This document shows, piece by piece, positions 11,000 through 21,358 of a stretch of DNA of 57,683 nt. The notes under the pieces are model-generated. The model searched no databases, had not been told where the DNA came from, and was given only the letters and a program-made list of their open reading frames with translations. The translations under genes and the position numbers were made by a program. The stretch covers positions 40,001-97,683 of the forward strand of contig RPFO01001798.1 in assembly GCA_009746045.1 (NCBI GenBank), read 5' to 3'. How positions within the stretch are numbered: position 1 is the stretch's first letter; each line of letters starts with the position of its first letter. Origin of the DNA: Mesostigma viride (taxonomy: Eukaryota > Streptophyta > Mesostigmatophyceae > Mesostigmatales > Mesostigmataceae).

Positions 11000-12844
11000 A
11001 TGGATCGGTCGAAGCCGCCGTCCAAATATAACCACAAGGAGGCTTCATACTCAGCTGGTGGCCGCAATCTCGCGGGCCGCCATGGATTGATCCTTAGGTT
11101 GATCATGGCGCTCGTTATTGTGACGATGCCTGGCCGTGTATGCCTGGCAGACTCTAGTACAACCTGGGGGGGCTCGCAGCTTGCGATGGTGGACGCGCTT
11201 ATGGCGTTTTGCCGATGTGCAGATAGCATGATATCGTACAAACTCCCGCCAGAAAAACTTTTCAATCAGGGGGTGCATGCGACCGACAATCCCGCGGAAA
11301 AGCTGTTGGCAGGCATGGTGACGTCTCTCGGAATCCGCAGCGCAGCTCACATCCGTGACTTTTGCCGTCAACAAAATGAAAGGCGTTTTCCCGTACCTGG
11401 CTCGGAGGGCAACTGTACCGGTTTATTCTATATTTACTCTTACAGCTCTCATCTCGTCAGCGCTATCTCCTTGACAATGTGCCGACGGGGCTGGGTTTTC
11501 TGGGACATCCGGAAGCCTCGCCGGGATAGCATCCCTGGGATTGCAGATTGCCCTGCCACGGCCCCCAAGTTGATATGGACGCGTTTCACACACCCATATG
11601 ACCCCGTGAAGAACAGACACCCCTTCGGGACTTGGAATTTTACGTTATTTAATGGGATTCCGGATACTGAGGTTCTTACGGATAAGGGGAACATGCTCGA
11701 AGCCATGAGGCAGCATGCGGCCGACCGGTCACCTCAATGTTTGCAATCGTACAACGCCCTCATTCCAAGGACATTCCTGCTGTACAAAGAGGAGGAGTGC
11801 CGCCAATTCTTCACAGAAGAACTCAGGGGGAAGGTGCCACTATGCGGCCAGCACGATCAAATGCCCGGGGTTTCTGTGGGGCGGGTGTGTGATTCAGTGG
11901 TGGATGCACCCGTGTCCGCAGGACAGGTGGCAGTCGCATGCCAAGACGCTGCCAATGAGACATGGTGGCTCGCCAAAATGACAAATGGTTTCAAGAGCAA
12001 GGGCCATGGCCTGGTCATCCCATCGACGCTTCATTTCAGTGGCCTCGACTCCTCAGGCTGTGCCGACGGCAGTGCAGACTGTCCCCCCGCGGCAGCTGGT
12101 AAGACACCGGCCGTTCCAAACAGGTTGCAGGCGTACGGTCCGCGGGGCGAGAATTGCGCGGAGATCGCACAGAAGGGTCAGCCGAGGGACTTAGTGACGG
12201 AGTACATTCGGCTGCCATCGTTGATAGAAGGTCGCAAGACCCACATACGGTTTCTGGTAGGCGTTGCGACTGTAGAGCCCTTGACTGCCTTTACCCAACC
12301 CGCGTACGTTAAATTTACCCAGCGGGAGTATAATGGCTCGGCGGAGCATGCATCCGATGGGTTCCGCCATTTCTCGAATTTCCCAAACCCCAACTCTGGG
12401 AACGCAGATGTATGGTGGACGTTTGATGAGCTGGATTGGTATCTATCAGCAGTGACAGGACAGGTGGCCCCAGGGTATGTGAATTCCACCCTGGTGCCCC
12501 TTTTTAATCGGGTGGCTGTGTTTGCCATGCGGGTCCTGCACGCGGCAATGCCCGTGAAATACGAGGGCTTTTTCCAAGATTTTGCACTTGATTTCATCCT
12601 GGACGAAGCCCTCCGTGTTTATTTTTTGGAAATCAACACGACAACTAGGCCCCTCTCCTCTGAACTCAGCTTTTACACATCCCTTGTGAATGTTGTGGAT
12701 CAACTCCGGCTTGCAAGGGAGAGGGGGGGCTGGCCGAGCGAGGCAACGGGGGCTGCCATGCTGCCAGAAGGAACGGACATTGGATCCATGGAGCTACTTA
12801 TTTATAAGAACTGGGATACAGGCAGCTTAGAGGGCTGTGATTGA
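11000..12844 (+). CDS. tubulin-tyrosine-ligase-like (ATP-grasp) protein with N-terminal membrane segment
   Basis: This 614-residue intronless frame is the best host gene in the window. Residues ~29-50 (LILRLIMALVIVTMPGRVCL) are hydrophobic and look like a signal peptide or anchor. The first ATG after the in-frame stop at 10904 is 11000; the Met at 11105 would also keep the segment. TTL-family landmarks appear in order: PRTFLLYKEE (256-265), WWLAKMTNGFKSKGHGL (322-338, nucleotide-binding Lys region), YIRLPSLIEGRKTHIRFLV (402-420, where the usual F-D-I-R is T-H-I-R), HFSNF (457-461, like H-L-T-N), and FQDFALDFILDEALRVYFLEIN (525-546) with the metal-binding D and E-x-N. TTL enzymes ligate amino acids to protein tails using ATP. 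The membrane/secretory segment, many Cys and N-x-T/S sites are unusual, so the substrate may not be tubulin. It is single-exon among transposon debris, so a retrocopy or acquired gene is possible. Confidence 0.7.
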   Translation: MDRSKPPSKYNHKEASYSAGGRNLAGRHGLILRLIMALVIVTMPGRVCLADSSTTWGGSQLAMVDALMAFCRCADSMISYKLPPEKLFNQGVHATDNPAEKLLAGMVTSLGIRSAAHIRDFCRQQNERRFPVPGSEGNCTGLFYIYSYSSHLVSAISLTMCRRGWVFWDIRKPRRDSIPGIADCPATAPKLIWTRFTHPYDPVKNRHPFGTWNFTLFNGIPDTEVLTDKGNMLEAMRQHAADRSPQCLQSYNALIPRTFLLYKEEECRQFFTEELRGKVPLCGQHDQMPGVSVGRVCDSVVDAPVSAGQVAVACQDAANETWWLAKMTNGFKSKGHGLVIPSTLHFSGLDSSGCADGSADCPPAAAGKTPAVPNRLQAYGPRGENCAEIAQKGQPRDLVTEYIRLPSLIEGRKTHIRFLVGVATVEPLTAFTQPAYVKFTQREYNGSAEHASDGFRHFSNFPNPNSGNADVWWTFDELDWYLSAVTGQVAPGYVNSTLVPLFNRVAVFAMRVLHAAMPVKYEGFFQDFALDFILDEALRVYFLEINTTTRPLSSELSFYTSLVNVVDQLRLARERGGWPSEATGAAMLPEGTDIGSMELLIYKNWDTGSLEGCD

Positions 12845-12890
12845 TGTATTCATGTTCAATGATCCATTCATGTGTGTTTGTCGGGTCGAG

Positions 12891-13020
12891 AGAGATTAAT
12901 TAATTAAGAACATACCTCCGTTGGGAGTATATGTAGCACATAGCCCTGATGGTCAATGGTAGTCACTGTCGACATGGCAGCCATGCCTAGAAAGTTAATG
13001 TAGCCATTAATTAATTTATT
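12891..13020 (-). mobile_element. LINE 3' end remnant
   Basis: On the minus strand this reads gctacatatACTCCCAACGGAG...cttaattaattaatt, the same terminal hairpin and (TTAA)n tail as other copies. The adjacent 12955-13000 also matches + strand 7055-7100 ('ggtagtcactg...catggcagccatgc(t/c)tagaa'), so two fragments are joined here. Confidence 0.6.
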
Positions 13021-13089
13021 TATACAGAGTAAAGGAACCTTCAACCCTGTATACACAACGAGAAGGAGGGAGGGGGGGGGGGGAAGCTA

Positions 13090-13620
13090 GAGAAACAGGA
13101 CCTGTTTAAGGTCCTGGTCCTCCCTGTTTTTACGTACACGGGGCGGCCGAGACGTATACGTGGACCCTCACCGCCGACCTTGCCAAAAAGCTGGACGGCG
13201 CGGTCACCAACATGCTGCGGTCAATTTTGCGTGTGGGATACGCTGCTCATCTCCGCAAGGAGGACTTGTACCTAGTCATGCCACTTATCACCAGCACCAT
13301 CAAGCAGAGGCGCCTGCAGCTAGAAGGGCACTTAGCTCGCACCAACCAGGTAGACACCTCACGTGGCCCCTCCGCAGGGCTGCGAGTCACCCACTCAGCC
13401 GGGCAGGCACCTCCTCACGTGGGCCGGGCCCAGCCAGGCTAGACGCCGCAAGGCCCGCACCTTCATAGAGCAGCTCGTAGAGGACATGGGGGGCCTAGGA
13501 CTCTCTGTGATTTTGATAAAGATGATGGACAAGGCCAAGTGGGCTCAGGTCATAGAGGACAATGACCCCCCCGGCTCCAGTGGGAAAGCCGCGTGTTCGC
13601 ACACATGGGAAGCATGCTAG
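13090..13620 (+). pseudogene. RTE-like reverse transcriptase, C-terminal remnant
   Basis: Frames read in succession give 'TLTADLAKKLDGAVTNMLRS', 'HLRKEDLYLVMPLITSTIKQ', 'RRLQLEGHLARTNQ' and then 'RRRKARTFIEQLVEDMGG', with stops and frame changes between. This resembles the region after the catalytic core of RTE/endonuclease-RT LINE ORF2 proteins ('..LD..LRRILG....RKEDLY...P..S.I..RRLQL.GH..R'). The fragment is non-functional. Upstream it starts after a poly-G run at 13072-13084. Confidence 0.6.
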
Positions 13621-13639
13621 ACAAGACCCCTAGGGTCGC

Positions 13640-14118
13640 GGGCACCATATATATTAAAAATATAATTACTTACAACAGAGTGAAATCACTCAAACCAAAG
13701 CAAACGCCCAGCTATAAACCTATATACAGAGCCATGTCAAAGCTCTATACTACGATAAGACCAATGGAAACGCCTAACGGGAGGAACCTAATAGCCCTGC
13801 TGCACCGCAAAATCAGCCCGCGTACGGCGGAGCATGATGTCAGCCATGGCCCGAGTCAGCGCCACCGACAAGCGCTGACGCCAATATGACGTCCAGGTCC
13901 GCGCCGACCATGGGGCCCGCTGGCCCTCCAGGTCCAGCCGGTCCTCCCGGAGCCGGCAACACTCCTTGAAGAAGGCGGAGGTCAGGGGCCCCATGGCCCC
14001 AAACTCCTCCAGGACAAAGGGCACCACACGATGGTGCCCGACGTCGCCGTAGGCCAGGAGCTTGGCCCGCTCCGCCCGGTCCGCCGTGTAACCTGCCGTG
14101 AGGGAGGCCCCAGCCACG
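13640..14118 (-). pseudogene. LINE ORF2 C-terminal fragment (copy 1, minus)
   Basis: This encodes the same end as 14541-15107: '..HVAGASLTAGYTADRAERAK', 'LLAYGDVGHHRVVPFVLEEF', 'ADIMLRR.RA.FAVQQGY*', followed by the 3' UTR phrase ending 'gctgtaagtaattat'. The 5' side is truncated at a TATATATATTATTATA junction at 14118. Confidence 0.7.
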
Positions 14119-14259
14119 TGGCACCATATATATATTATTATATTCACGGCCATATATTCGCGGCCATATATTCGCGGCCACCTCCCTCGCGGCACTCCCT
14201 CGGTCGCCTCCGTTCAATCTCCCGCCGCATTCCCTGCTCGCGTCATCGATAAACACCAG

Positions 14260-15245
14260 AAAACCTACGCGGGTATTCTGCACACGGCTGATTGGATGGC
14301 TCTTTTCGCGGACCTCAACGCCCAGGGACGTGCGTGGCTGTTCTCGCTTTCCTTGCGGAGTGTGGGCTCGGCGTACCTTCGTGCTCTTCCCATGGCCCCC
14401 CATTCGCCTTAGCTCCCAGCCACTACTCGGTGGCGCTCCGGCACCAGCTATTTGCCCCGCAGCCTCTTGTTCCGGCCGGGCGGCCTTGTGGTAGCTGAGG
14501 GCAGCCGCTGGATCCCACGGGGACTCACTACCTTGCCTGCATGGGGGGCCAACAGAATCAGAATTGGTATTTGTATTTGCACACTGTCCTCCTGACGGTG
14601 GTGCTCGCCATGGTTCGGTCGGTTTTCCCCCACGCGAACATCCGGTCCGAGGATGCGGATTGCGCTGCCTTCTATTCCCCCAACCACCGGCCTGACATCG
14701 TGGTGCTGGACTTTGAGGGGGGTGGCCGGCATCTGCTTATTGACGTTTCGGTGGCGCGGCCCTTGGCTCTTAGCCACGTGGCTGGGGCCTCCCTCACGGC
14801 AGGTTACACGGCGGACCGGGCGGAGCGGGCCAAGCTCCTGGCCTACGGCGACGTCGGGCACCATCGTGTGGTGCCCTTTGTCCTGGAGGAGTTTGGGGCC
14901 ATGGGGCCCCTGACCTCCGCCTTCTTCAAGGAGTGTTGCCGGCTCCGGGAGGACCGGCTGGACCTGGAGGGCCAGCGGGCCCCATGGTCGGCGCGGACCT
15001 GGACGTCATATTGGCGTCAGCGCTTGTCGGTGGCGCTGACTCGGGCCATGGCTGACATCATGCTCCGCCGTACGCGGGCTAATTTTGCGGTGCAGCAGGG
15101 CTATTAGGTTCCTCCCGTTAGGCGTTTCCATTGGTCTTATCGTAGTATAGCGCTTTGACATGGCACTGTATATAGGTTTATAGCTGGGCGTTTGCTTTGG
15201 TTTGAGTGATTTCACTCTGCTGTAAGTAATTACATTTTTATTATA
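14260..15245 (+). pseudogene. LINE ORF2 C-terminal fragment (copy 2, plus)
   Basis: The longest uninterrupted part is 14541-15107 (188 codons). Upstream, in other frames, lie 'GSAYLRALPMAPHSP', 'SHYSVALRHQLFAPQPL' and a CG...D..G.HYLAC segment, as in LINE ORF2 proteins that end in a zinc-finger/restriction-like C-terminal region. The downstream 'RPDIVVLDFEGGGRHLLIDVSV' is typical of these C-termini. At least two frameshifts separate the parts. The 3' UTR ends at 15240. Copies 1, 2 and 3 alternate in orientation (-,+,-). Confidence 0.7.
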
Positions 15246-15785
15246 TATTATAAAAGTATAATTACTTACAGCAGAGGGAAATCACTCAAACCAAAGCAAA
15301 CGCCCAGCTATAAACCTATATACAGAGCCATGTCAAAGCGCTATACGACGATAAGACCAATGGAAACGCCTAACGGGAGGAACCTAATAGCCCTGCTGCA
15401 CCGCAAAATCAGCCCGCGTACGGCGGAGCATGATGTCAGCCATGGCCCGAGTCAGCGCCACCGACAAGCGCTGACGCCAATATGACGTCCAGGTCCGCGC
15501 CCACCATGGGGCCCGCTGGCCCTCCTGAGGTCCAGCCGGTCCTCCCGGAGCCGGCAACACTCCTTGAAGAAGGCGGAGGTCAGGCCGGGCCCCATGGCCC
15601 CAAACTCCTCAAGGACAAAGGGCACCACACGATGGTGCCCGACGTCGCCGTAGTAGGCCAGGAGCTTGGCCCGCTCCGCCCGGTCCGCCGTGTAACCTGC
15701 CGTGAGGGAGGCCCCAGCCACGTGGCTAAGAGCCAAGGGCCGCGCCACCGAAACGTCAATAAGCAGATGGCGGCCACCCCCCCCT
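14717..15785. repeat. 1.07-kb near-perfect inverted repeat
   Basis: The left arm (14717 to about 15240) and right arm (about 15253-15785) are the same LINE 3' end in opposite orientations, separated by ~12 bases of A/T (attatatattat). The arms differ by few substitutions and three small insertions on the right (near 15525, 15585 and 15650). The RNA would form a ~520-bp duplex and the DNA could extrude a cruciform. Confidence 0.9.
15253..15785 (-). pseudogene. LINE ORF2 C-terminal fragment (copy 3, minus)
   Basis: This is the right arm of the inverted repeat and encodes the same ORF2 C-terminus and 3' UTR as copy 2 on the minus strand. Three small insertions disrupt the frame, so the longest open part is only 98 codons (15748-15452). 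Confidence 0.7.
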
Positions 15786-15794
15786 ATATATATG

Positions 15795-16040
15795 GAGTAG
15801 GATTGTTTTGTAGATGGATTAGATTGACCGGTAGGATTGCGTGTACATCCCTACCCTTGCAGGAAGTAGCCTAGAATGTCTTAAAAGCCATATGCCCCTT
15901 CTCAGGGATATGTGCTATATATACTCCCAACGGAGTTATGTTCCTAATTAATTGCGTGTACCCATCCATCCATCCATCCATCCATCGGGGTCAATGCTCC
16001 GTGAGATCGTGACTCCCCAACGGGAGCACGAGTTTAATTA
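15795..16040 (+). mobile_element. two nested LINE 3' ends with hairpins and tails
   Basis: The first end runs 'cccttgcaggaagtagc(c)tagaatg' through 'gccatatgccccttctcagg' to hairpin ACTCC-CAAC-GGAGT (15923-15936) and an AATTAATT tail. It matches the reverse complement of 45234-45340. After a (CATC)n run (15962-15985) comes a second, different end with hairpin CTCCC-CAAC-GGGAG (16013-16026) and (TTAA)n, identical to the 7423 type. Confidence 0.65.
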
Positions 16041-16360
16041 ATTAATGTTGACGCGAGCAAACAGGCAGTGCTTGGCGAGGCACATAGCTAGGCTGGCGGA
16101 TATATGTTGGCTACTGGTTAGGCTATTAATTAATGGCTTAGTACATTGCACAGCTGCTGGAATATATGGTGGTGCAGGTGCACCTCAATTGTGCACCCCG
16201 AGTAGGTGGCAGTTTACACCAACCACCTGCAGGTTGTTGCCTTCTAGAATGTATTGAAAACCGTATGCATGCCCCTTATCAGGGATAGGTGTTACACCAG
16301 CATATGCTCCCCACGGAGGTATGATGAATTAATTCCCCACGGAGGTATGAATTAGTTAAT
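16041..16360 (+). mobile_element. LINE 3' UTR fragment with hairpin
   Basis: 'gtggtgcaggtgcacctca(a/g)ttgtgc' through 'ccgtatgcatgccccttatcagg' matches 43730-43850. It ends with hairpin CTCC-CCAC-GGAG (16307-16318) and is followed by a partial duplicate 'ccccacggaggtatgaatt' at 16333. Confidence 0.6.
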
Positions 16361-16429
16361 GGCTACATTCTACCCTGCATTGGGTGGCATATGGTATCAA
16401 AGAAACAACCAGCGCATGCCTGAAATCTA

Positions 16430-17130
16430 GAAGAATCCAGATGGTATGGCCGGCTAGGAGTCAATGCTTTCGACACGGTCCTCTGGGAGGCTCTTTGTTG
16501 GGCCATCCTAGCCCCGGATCGCCCGGCCACCAGCAATTATTGCTGCCATTCGCCGGCTGTATGAGGGATCGCAGGCACTGGTAGTGCGGCCTACGAAAGG
16601 CAACACCCCACCATTCCCCCTTCACCACTGGGTGTGGCAAGGTTGTGTCCCATCCCCATATCTGTACGTTCATTATTGTCGTTGATCACGTCATGCGCCA
16701 GGCACGTGCGCGCTTTACCGGGGTTCGAGCCTGGCTTGGACATCCTTAACGATCGCGAATATCAGTATGGCGGCGGTGGCCCTAGTTATCGCTTGTCCGA
16801 CCTGATTTATGCGGATGATACCACCCTCATCGAGCGCCCTGAGCACATTTAGACCTGGCTGGACTGTTTGGGCTTGGAGGCGCGGGCGGTGGGGTGGAGA
16901 TTAGCGTCAAAACTGAGGCGATGGTGATTGGTGGGGCTACCAGACCAGTTGCCCGCCACGGCCGCTGCTGCTAGACGGGACGGAGGTCCCGCCGTTCCGT
17001 GAGCACTTCAAGCTGCTGGGCCGGAGCATGCTTCCCGACGCAGCCGAAGATGTGGAAACCCGCATCGGCCTGGCCTGGGCCAGGCTCCGCTCGCTCAACC
17101 CCTAGTCCGGCACTCGAAGGACCTAGGCGA
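16430..17130 (+). pseudogene. RTE-like reverse transcriptase core remnant (YADD)
   Basis: Fragments in shifting frames follow the order of a non-LTR RT. 'AFDTVLWEAL' (motif with catalytic Asp) lies at about 16468, 'AAIRRLYEG' follows, 'QGC' lies near 16645, 'DHVMRQ' at about 16685, and 'SDLIYADDTTLIERPEHI' with the YADD active site at 16808-16819. Then 'FKLLGRSMLPDAAEDVETRI' at about 17010 matches the thumb-proximal 'LG..L....D...RI' motif. Many frameshifts and stops are present. Confidence 0.65.
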
Positions 17131-17735
17131 GGACCGCAAGCAAGTGTGTCAGGATTTTTTACAGTCCTGGTTGTGCCCCGGTTAGCTGTTCGTCTTTACC
17201 ATGCAGTAATATTTTCAGGGTACGATGTCAAAGTCCGATGTAGTATAAATCGGCATTAATATACTTTCAACTGTACTACGGGTACTGTGGCCGTCTAACA
17301 AATTAACTACGATCCGCGCTTCGCGTCGACCCTCTGTTCACTATGTGCTGCCCTGGAGGCGCAATGTCCTTGTACTAATTGCATACTAGTGACCCAACGC
17401 ATCATTTCTGTGTTGATGCAAGCCACCCACCTCTGTGTGGCGGCTGGCTGGACCCTAACTGTACCGTAGTAGATTATTCCTAGATCGACGGCTGTAGCGA
17501 CGGTGTTCTTTTCCACATAATGTTGCCTCCGCAATTGTCATGGTTACCTTGGTGGTCCGACTCACGCCCTTGTCGGGAATTCCTTGTTGGAAAGACCTAG
17601 TTGGTCAGAGTCGTCACCCTTGTTGGGATTCCCTTGTTGGGAAGGCCTTGTTGGCCACCTGTTTGGTACCGCTACGTAATTCACAATTGATAATACGAAA
17701 ACCGATCACAAAAGGTCCAAGATCTTTCCTCCAAT
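17131..17735. other. no recognisable gene
   Basis: Mixed sequence. Around 17560-17665 the phrase 'ccttgttggga(a/t)' recurs several times as a short imperfect repeat. I see nothing else. Confidence 0.4.
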
Positions 17736-17910
17736 ACACATTTTCATATGCAGTTTTCAACAAAGTGCTCTTCAAGGTCCTCGTCCTCACGGTGCTCACC
17801 TACTACCCGGCTCCAGGCATGGACGCTTACGGACAAAATGGCCACACGGCTGGACGGCACGGTTTACAGGATGCTCTGATAGGTCCTGAACATAGCCGTT
17901 TCCCACACAT
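17736..17910 (+). pseudogene. RTE-like RT C-terminal fragment
   Basis: 'LFKVLVLTVLTYY' followed, after a frame change, by 'WTLTDKMATRLDGTVYRML' parallels the 13090-13230 remnant ('..FKVLVLP...TWTLTADLAKKLDGAVTNML'). It is a short and broken piece. Confidence 0.5.
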
Positions 17911-18189
17911 AGGTCGTTAGAGCCTTTGTATAAGGGTATGCCTCGGATTATGGACGAAATTAGGCAGCGTAGCTGATAGCATTCTACGTAGGACATCATT
18001 GCTCGAACCAGTCAGGTCGACACCGCCCTCGGTCTGGCCGGCCCAGGCCAGCGGCTTGGCCAGCCAGGTGGCATATCCTGACCTGGCCTGGCCCCAAGGA
18101 TGTCCATTCCTATAGAAAGATTGGTAAACCTGCCAATGATGAACGGTTTACACAGCAGTTGCTGCACATTGGCCGACCTAGTCATGGTC

Positions 18190-18500
18190 CCAGCCCATGC
18201 AGTTTGAATAGTGTCACTGCATAATTCCTCCCTCTCACTTGCTTGGACTGCTATGCAGAACAAGAAGAGGTGGCAGACCATTGTCCAGGCCCACACGCCA
18301 GCCCCCGGTGGGCAAGCCCGCCCCCCCCCCCAGGCGGAAGGGGCGCTTAATTTGCTGAGTAGAGTAGTTAGGATATTTTCTACATAAGCTTAGAGTTCGC
18401 TTAGTTAGGTTTCGCGGCTTCGCTCAACTCCATATCCATATCAAGCAAGGGCATACGTGCTACATGACCCCCCACTCCCCACGGAGTCATGTTATAATTT
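18190..18500 (+). mobile_element. LINE 3' end, relative of 8213-8530
   Basis: This encodes 'SLSLAWTAMQNKKRWQTIVQ' and continues into a UTR that aligns with the minus strand of 8213-8530. It ends in hairpin ACTCC-CCAC-GGAGT (18474-18487) and 'ttataatttaa'. Its stem is ACTCC/GGAGT, where the relative at 8233 has CTCC/GGAG. Confidence 0.6.
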
Positions 18501-18535
18501 AATGGCTAGGAGTGTCCAGGTTGCATCACCAAAAC

Positions 18536-20222
18536 ATGGGTGATCTCCTCAACCACTCGACAGAGTCGCTCCAGCGTGCATGACGATCCTGACCAGCCAC
18601 GTACTTCCAGCTCAACAACGAAGCAGCCCTCCTTGCTGCGCTACTCAACCCCAGCCCCCGCGCCTGCAGCCACACCCGCTCCCTCCCTCAGCAAGGATAT
18701 GACATCCGCGCTGTGCTGGAGGAGCACGTGACTTGGCCGCTGGCCGAGAAGCTGACCTGGCTGACCACCGGCCTACCACCGGTGGTGCAACGGGCCCGGG
18801 TCTTCAATGCAGAAACCAAGGTCGCCCACACAGCCGGTAACGCTGAGCTTCAACCCCAGCTCCGGCACGGGCCACGGCGCTGCAGACCGCGACACAGGCT
18901 TCTGATCGAGGTGCATGCCGCATGTACTTGTTTCTCGCCTTAATCATGCAGAGCGGCCGGCTCGTCAACAAACTCGACGGCATCACCGCCCGAACAGAGG
19001 CCCTAGCTGGCCGCGCAGGTCGGCCAATTGCAGAGATTGCAGCGTAGATGGCCACCGCTCACTTCCCTGGCAGCAGCCCACCCGGCCGGCAGATGGAAGC
19101 CTCTCGCAGCACTCGTACGCGGACCTACTGCGGTCAGCGACCACCTCGACCAGACCGTCGGCGACCAGTGCTACGGATGCCATCGCCACCATGCAAGCTG
19201 CAGGAGATGGAAGCCCAACGCCAAGCCCACGCGCGCAAGGACACCAACCGGTTGCCGCACCCGCCGCCAATGAATGCCGAGTGGTGCTGCGTCATGGTTT
19301 TGATCAGCAGCCGGGAGAGACAGCAAAGTCTCTTGTTGAGGAGCTCAGAAGCAAGCTCCTTACCCAAGTGGAAGTCTGGAATTCGTAGGTCAAGTAGAAC
19401 TGAGTAGGTGCATGACTTGGTGCCACCGCCTTCCCCACTCACGGGACAAGGCGGCACCCCCACCAGTCCTGCTTACCTGCCAATCCGGCCATCGAGCCGG
19501 ATATAACTAGCGGCTGTCCCTCAGGTGCCGCAAGAAGTTGCACGACCTTCCCTGGACGCTGGATGACGACCTGACCCCCGCTCAGCAGCAGCAGCCGCAG
19601 CAGCGACGCGACCTGACAGTGGCCGGAGTACCTCACCCATAAGCAAGACCCCAAGAATTAAGCCAAAGGGGTTCTGAAGGGGCGGGGACCTGATTGTCAA
19701 TAACAACGACAGGCTGCTAGCTGTGAAAGCCCCCCACGGGCTAGACTAGCGATGCAATGTCAGAATCACACCCACGTTTGGGTCAGTGATGCAACCTGGA
19801 CACTTCTACTAGCCGTATCATGTGCAGTTGTACACCGTCAATGCAGGATAGATCGTCAATGTATGCATAGCCTAACCAGTAGCCGCCCGATAATGCGCAG
19901 CCATCAGCCTATAGCCATGTCGGCCTCGCCTAGCACTTACCTGTTTGCTCACGTCTCCACTGTTTACTGCAATGCTCACCGGCGGGTCCTAGTGCACCTA
20001 CAGGGGATGCCGGATAGTTTAGACAGTTCTGTTTGTGTACCCTGTGGCATATATTAATTAGGGAACGGGGTGGTCTCTCGGGCCCCCTTCCCGCTGTGGC
20101 ACAAGTTCCCGCTGCACACTCAGGGTCATTAAAATTACTCTGGTGCTCTGCTGTGCCCTGCATGCCGGCCCAACGGGAGCACGTTTTATATGATTAATTA
20201 ATTTATTAATTAATTATTTAAT
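18536..20222 (+). mobile_element. ORF1-only LINE, degenerate copy 2
   Basis: The ORF1 start may be ATG 18536 (MGDLLNHSTESLQ). The frame is then broken several times: 'QLNNEAALLAALLNPSPRA' and 'VLEEHVTWPLAEKLTWLTTG' (18711 on) are followed by 'NECRVVLRHGFDQQPGE', 'CHRLPHSRDKAAPPPVL' and 'LDDDLTPAQQQQ'. It parallels the 6145 copy throughout. Its 3' UTR (19741-20160) ends in 'ggtgctc....gagcacg' and a (TTAA)n tail at 20190-20222. As in the other copies, no RT lies between ORF1 and the tail. Confidence 0.7.
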
Positions 20223-21000
20223 TGTAGTTAATAGCCATCGGCTTCCCTGCTGGGGCGGCACCCCACCCACCGGCCCTCCTCTTGCTGGACGGAAGCCCGG
20301 CCGTCCCCATGGCGATCGCTTCAAGCTCCTTGGCAGCTAGCTGGCTCTCCTCCACGGCCGACCACATCAACAATGGCCAGGCCCCTGGCCAGGCGGCCCT
20401 CCGCCGCCTCGACAGTTTCTGGACATGCCGCTACCTAGCTGAGTGAGCTGCGCAAGCGCATTCTGCTCAAGGCCCTTGTCCTCAGCATCGTCCTTTACGG
20501 CTGTGAGGCGTGACAGGACCCTGGACAAGGCGGTGAGTGCAAGCAGATTGACGGCACCGTCACTATTGATGCTCCGTCACATCCTCGGCCGTCCGCTATA
20601 CAAAGTCAGCGCCGCCCCGGGCCGAACTCTGCTGCGAGCTCCCTCTTGTCACCCACACCATATCCGACACGTACCGCCTAAGTCCTCTTTGCCGGCCATC
20701 TTGCCAGGCTGCCGGGCTGCACAGACCAGGTGAATACCGATGTGGGCCCTGACGCCGGGGGGCTTAAGACTGGCGGCAAGTACCAGGTACGTAGACTCCT
20801 CCTATGGCAGGGTCCCCTAGTTGTCCCGTCAGTCGCATCCCATGCGCTGGCAAACTTGCGCGTGCCCCCACCGATCGACGCGGCGTGACCCGGGCCCTTA
20901 TGTCACACAACTGCTTGAGGATTCAGAGCTTCTGGGACTATCCGTACTCCGCGCCCGCATGATTGACAAGGAGAAATGGGCTGCCACATCTTGATCTGCG
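20223..21000 (+). pseudogene. RTE-like RT C-terminal remnant
   Basis: 'FKLLGS', 'LRKRILLKALVLSIVLYGCE' (the 'LL.ALVLS..LYG.E.W' motif typical after the RT core) and 'RLTAPSLLMLRHILGRP' appear in changing frames. Further downstream 'LLEDSELLGLSVLRARMIDK' (about 20905-20965) resembles the end region of the 13090-13620 remnant. The fragment is non-functional. Confidence 0.55.
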
Positions 21001-21358
21001 ACAAGCACCTTCCTGAGGAGGGGCATGCTCCTGTTTTCTGCCATGACAGGCCCCGCGGACTGATTCATAGCAAGCCGGTATAGAAGTCAGCTGGTGGAGT
21101 TTATCGCCCCTGATCGGATAGCCGCTACTACACTACCGCCTCGTCTGCCGGCCATTACTATTATTAGAGGACAGCTCGGATGAGGATTATATCCCCCTCT
21201 AGTGACTATAACGTCGCTTCCCAGCTCGATCCACCGGTCGGGTTGCCTCCACACATCTTTGGTAACATGTACTCCCAACGGAGCTATTATGTTACTATTC
21301 AATTCAATCTTTGGTAACCCTTGCCATGCATCTTTGGGCTGCTCTCTCTTCGTCACTT
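21001..21358 (+). other. unique segment with LINE-type hairpin
   Basis: No gene is seen. Hairpin CTCC-CAAC-GGAG at 21272-21283 followed by 'ctattatgttac' is a lone LINE 3'-end signature. The rest is unremarkable. Confidence 0.45.
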
